Notes under the pieces: model-generated
Told to the model about the DNA's origin: nothing
What the model saw: only the letters and a program-made list of their open reading frames with translations
The model's database searches: none
Shown: piece by piece, positions 7,694-9,677 of the stretch
Layout: each line of letters opens with the position of its first letter
How positions within the stretch are numbered: position 1 is the stretch's first letter
Made by a program: the position numbers and the translations under genes
Assembly: GCA_012270595.1 (NCBI GenBank)
Contig: JAAXIA010000073.1
Coordinates: forward strand, 1-9,677
Source of the DNA: Rhodanobacteraceae bacterium
GTDB lineage: Bacteria > Pseudomonadota > Gammaproteobacteria > Xanthomonadales > Rhodanobacteraceae
DNA length: 9,677 nt
Direction of reading: 5' to 3'

Positions 7694-7722
7694 AGTATAA
7701 GTGCAAGTCGTGTTGCTGGGAA
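7694..7722 (-). promoter_or_regulatory. Candidate sigma70 promoter of PBP1A
   Basis: Read on the minus strand, TTCCCA (7722-7717, four of six consensus bases) and TATACT (7699-7694, five of six) are 17 bases apart. The transcript would start near 7687, which leaves the starts at 7661 and 7640 inside the message and excludes the TTG at 7706. This is a prediction by eye only. Confidence 0.4.
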
Positions 7723-7767
7723 TGTGTAAGCCATAATGCAAAAACTCCGAAAACAGTATTCCACTCA

Positions 7768-7796
7768 TTGCGACGACCTTGATTTTTAGTTTTAAT
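7768..7796 (+). promoter_or_regulatory. Candidate sigma70 promoter of pilMNO
   Basis: TTGCGA (7768-7773, four of six consensus bases) and TTTAAT (7791-7796, five of six) are 17 bases apart. A transcript starting near 7803 would carry a leader of about 79 bases before the pilM GTG. It lies about 45 bases from the predicted PBP1A promoter on the other strand, so one regulator could affect both. Confidence 0.35.
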
Positions 7797-7881
7797 GGAC
7801 TTGCCGGGATGCCAGTGCCTTGGGTTCGCGAGGTCGGGACTTTAGCAGAGTGCAGGGCCAACAGGCGAGGGAGGCGACATC

Positions 7882-8937
7882 GTGGGTTTGTTTACACCAA
7901 AAAAACCAGCACTGATTGGAGTTGATATCAGTTCAACACAGGTTCGCTTGCTGCAACTTGGCCAGTCCGGCAGGGGGTATCGTGTGGAGCACTACGCAAC
8001 GGAAGTGTTGCCAGCGCACGCTGTGGTTGAAAAGAAAATTATCGAGGTTGATCTGGTTGGTGAAGCAATCGCTCGCGCGCTCGCGCGCTCGGGCAGCCGA
8101 CTCAAGAATGCGGCTGCGGCTGTGGCTGGTTCTGCAGTGATCACTCGCACGATTCCCATGCCTATTGAGCTCTCTGGCGAAGAGCTGGAAGACCAGATTC
8201 AGGTTGAGGCTGAGCAGTACATTCCCTATCCCATCGATGAAGTAAGCCTTGACTACGAAATACTCGGACCTTCGCCAGACAATCCCGAGATCAACGAGAT
8301 TCTGCTTGCTGCCTCACGAACCGAGAACGTGGATATCTGTGTGGCTGCACTGGGACTTGGTGGGCTTGTCGCGAAGGTGATTGACGTAGAAGGTTTTGCG
8401 GTGGAGAATGCCTGCGGCCTTATCACGGAGCAGATTGATACGAGTGGCGATGCACTGATGGCAGTGATTAATATTGGTGCTGCCATGACCACATTGTCGG
8501 TGCTACGTAACCGGCACACCATCTATTCGCGCGAACAGTCCTTTAGGGGGCAGCAGTTCACGGAAGAAATGATGCGTGTTGACCCGCTTTCTTCCGAAGA
8601 AGCCGAACACGCCATTTTGCAGCAAGGCTTGCCTGAAACCCATACAGCGGAAACGCTTACACCATTTAAGGATTCACTGGTACAACAGGTTAGTCGCCTG
8701 ATCGAGTTTTTCTATAGCGGTAGCGGATACAGCAAGATTAGCCAGGTAGTTTTGAGCGGTGATTATGCTTCGATCGAAGGCATTGACACTATGCTTGAGG
8801 AACAGCTGGGAGTGCGCTGTGTGGTGGCCAATCCGCTGGTGCATATGAACTTGCCTGCACACCAGAAGGAAAGCCTGATCCGTGATGCATCGGCACTGAT
8901 GGTGGTGACCGGACTGGCGCTTAGGAGCTTTGACTGA
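7882..8937 (+). CDS. pilM: Type IV pilus assembly ATPase-like protein PilM
   Basis: Cytoplasmic actin-like protein that binds the N-terminal tail of PilN and forms a ring linking the pilus motor ATPases to the PilN/PilO/PilP/PilQ alignment complex. It has 351 aa, the usual length. The N-terminal LIGVDISST (11-19) is the phosphate-1 motif. IPMP and the EVEAEQYIPYPIDEVSLDY-type stretch (108-125; here QVEAEQ) are strong PilM markers. The phosphate-2 motif is INIGAAMTTLSVL (196-208), and the adenosine-type motif is LSGDYASIEG (291-300). Both carry a substitution relative to the usual DIG and GG patterns (Asn197, Asp294). The GTG at 7882 is supported by GAGGGAGG (7867-7874) with a 7-base spacer and by the family start MGLF-PKKP. 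The stop overlaps the pilN start as TGATG. A tandem 8-base unit, GCTCGCGC, lies at 8071-8090. Confidence 0.96.
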   Translation: MGLFTPKKPALIGVDISSTQVRLLQLGQSGRGYRVEHYATEVLPAHAVVEKKIIEVDLVGEAIARALARSGSRLKNAAAAVAGSAVITRTIPMPIELSGEELEDQIQVEAEQYIPYPIDEVSLDYEILGPSPDNPEINEILLAASRTENVDICVAALGLGGLVAKVIDVEGFAVENACGLITEQIDTSGDALMAVINIGAAMTTLSVLRNRHTIYSREQSFRGQQFTEEMMRVDPLSSEEAEHAILQQGLPETHTAETLTPFKDSLVQQVSRLIEFFYSGSGYSKISQVVLSGDYASIEGIDTMLEEQLGVRCVVANPLVHMNLPAHQKESLIRDASALMVVTGLALRSFD

Positions 8938-9539
8938 TGCCCCACATCAACCTGCTCCCCTGGCGCCTTGAGCGACGCAAGCAGCGTGAACGTGAGTTTT
9001 TTCTGCATTTGTTCAGTGCCTTGCTGGTAGGGGTTTTTTGCGTGATGGTCGGGTCGTTCTGCATGGACGTGCGGATGGATAACCAGGAACAACGCAACGC
9101 TTATCTGCACCTGGCACTCGTGCAAGTGGATGCAAAGATTGCCAGGATCAACCAGCTCGCTAAAGTGCGAGCACACCTGCTTGCGCGTAAGAAGATTATT
9201 GAACGATTGCAGGCCAACCGTTCGCAAATGGTCCATCTGTTCGCGGCGCTGGTCAGAACCATTCCAAGCGGTGCCCGTCTTACTGCGCTCAGACAGAACG
9301 GATATGTCATGACGCTCGAAGGTGTGGCGCACTCCAATGCCAGTGTAGCTGAGTATATGCGAAATATTGAAGCTTCGCCCTGGATGGGAAAAGTCGATCT
9401 CAGTAAAACGGAGAATACGCAAAGTGCTCCGCGTATGCCTTACAGTTTCGGTTTAACGGTGGATCTTAACAAGCCGAAAAAACACCAGGCATCTTCCGTT
9501 GCATTCAGGTCTGGCGCGCATGGGGACGGTAAATTGTGA
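8937..9539 (+). CDS. pilN: Type IV pilus inner-membrane protein PilN
   Basis: Bitopic inner-membrane protein that recruits PilM and pairs with PilO in the pilus alignment complex. It has 200 aa, within the usual range. The PilM-binding motif INLLPWR is at residues 4-10, followed by a basic RRKQRER stretch, a membrane helix at about 21-43, a helical coiled-coil region at about 47-105, and a ferredoxin-like periplasmic domain from about 107 to 178. The tail from 179 (NKPKKHQ onward) is polar, basic and low in structure; it may be lineage-specific. The ATG at 8937 overlaps the pilM stop (TGATG) and has AGGAG at 8923-8927 with a 9-base spacer, so the start is secure and coupling is likely. Confidence 0.95.
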   Translation: MPHINLLPWRLERRKQREREFFLHLFSALLVGVFCVMVGSFCMDVRMDNQEQRNAYLHLALVQVDAKIARINQLAKVRAHLLARKKIIERLQANRSQMVHLFAALVRTIPSGARLTALRQNGYVMTLEGVAHSNASVAEYMRNIEASPWMGKVDLSKTENTQSAPRMPYSFGLTVDLNKPKKHQASSVAFRSGAHGDGKL

Positions 9540-9677
9540 TGAAAAAACTCCTGAGCGACCTGCGTAACCTTGATACCAAAAATATCGGTGGCTGGTCAGC
9601 GTCAGTCAAGGGCTTCTTCATCGCGCTGGTTTTTATTTTTGTTGTGGTGCTCGGCTGGCAGTTGCATATCCGTAACC
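9539..9677 (+). CDS. pilO: Type IV pilus inner-membrane protein PilO (5' part)
   Basis: Partner of PilN in the inner-membrane alignment subcomplex. Only the first 46 codons are in the window; the frame is open to the end. The start MKKLLSDLRNLDTKNIGGW matches the PilO pattern (LRNLD--NIG-W), followed by a membrane helix at about residues 24-41 (FFIALVFIFVVVLGW). The ATG at 9539 overlaps the pilN stop as TGATG, the same arrangement as pilM/pilN; the SD is weak (GGGGA at 9522-9526, 12 bases away), so translation probably depends on coupling. pilP and pilQ are expected downstream. Identity rests on the N-terminus plus operon position. Confidence 0.92.
   Translation, partial: MKKLLSDLRNLDTKNIGGWSASVKGFFIALVFIFVVVLGWQLHIRN

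Noticed and set aside
7641..7706. N-terminal extension of PBP1A to the TTG at 7706
   Set aside because: Adds 22 non-family residues, has no SD, and contains the best candidate -10 box; kept only as a lesser alternative.
1..9677. Mobile elements, CRISPR arrays, tRNA or rRNA genes, toxin-antitoxin or defence genes
   Set aside because: No transposase or integrase motifs, no regularly spaced repeats, no tRNA-like cloverleaf and no unexplained long frames were seen on either strand.

Overview
This window looks like ordinary chromosomal DNA from a gammaproteobacterium. The best guess is a member of the Xanthomonadaceae/Lysobacterales with moderate GC, in the style of Xylella. That guess rests on remembered resemblance of the cysteine-free L31, PBP1A and PilM proteins and on the ponA/pilMNO arrangement; no database was searched. 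Genes are tightly packed. Most are conserved housekeeping or envelope genes with intact motifs, and I see no insertion sequence, prophage, CRISPR array, tRNA or rRNA.

Layout: (1) 1-2134, plus strand: the 3' part of the high-affinity phosphate transporter operon, with pstC (cut by the window edge), pstA and pstB. Four bases separate pstC from pstA, and pstA and pstB overlap by ATGA. PhoU, the usual next gene, is absent. (2) 2135-2544: a 410-base stretch without a convincing gene. It holds a few inverted repeats and one perfect DnaA-box sequence. (3) 2545-4674, plus: recG, the branch-migration helicase. (4) 4809-5054, plus: rpmE2 (zinc-independent type B ribosomal protein L31), with a good sigma70-type promoter and a terminator-like hairpin with a T8 run. 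(5) 5112-7640, minus: the bifunctional penicillin-binding protein PBP1A (ponA/mrcA). It converges on rpmE2 and has no ATG start. (6) 7641-7881: the divergent ponA/pilM control region with a candidate promoter on each strand. (7) 7882-9677, plus: pilM, pilN and the start of pilO, linked by TGATG stop/start overlaps. This is the type IV pilus alignment-complex operon, presumably continuing into pilP and pilQ.

How the genes work together: PstC and PstA form the membrane channel and PstB the ATPase of one phosphate importer. PilM (cytoplasmic, actin-like), PilN and PilO (inner membrane) form the inner subcomplex that links the pilus motor to the PilQ secretin. PBP1A builds the peptidoglycan these envelope machines must cross; its divergent position beside pilM is a conserved gammaproteobacterial arrangement. 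RecG and L31 are independent single-gene units.

I did not find a new biological system. The points most worth checking are the missing phoU and the gap after pstB, two unusual residues in the predicted PilM nucleotide pocket, the non-ATG start of PBP1A, and a CxxC plus Ala/Pro-rich insert in the PBP1A transpeptidase domain.
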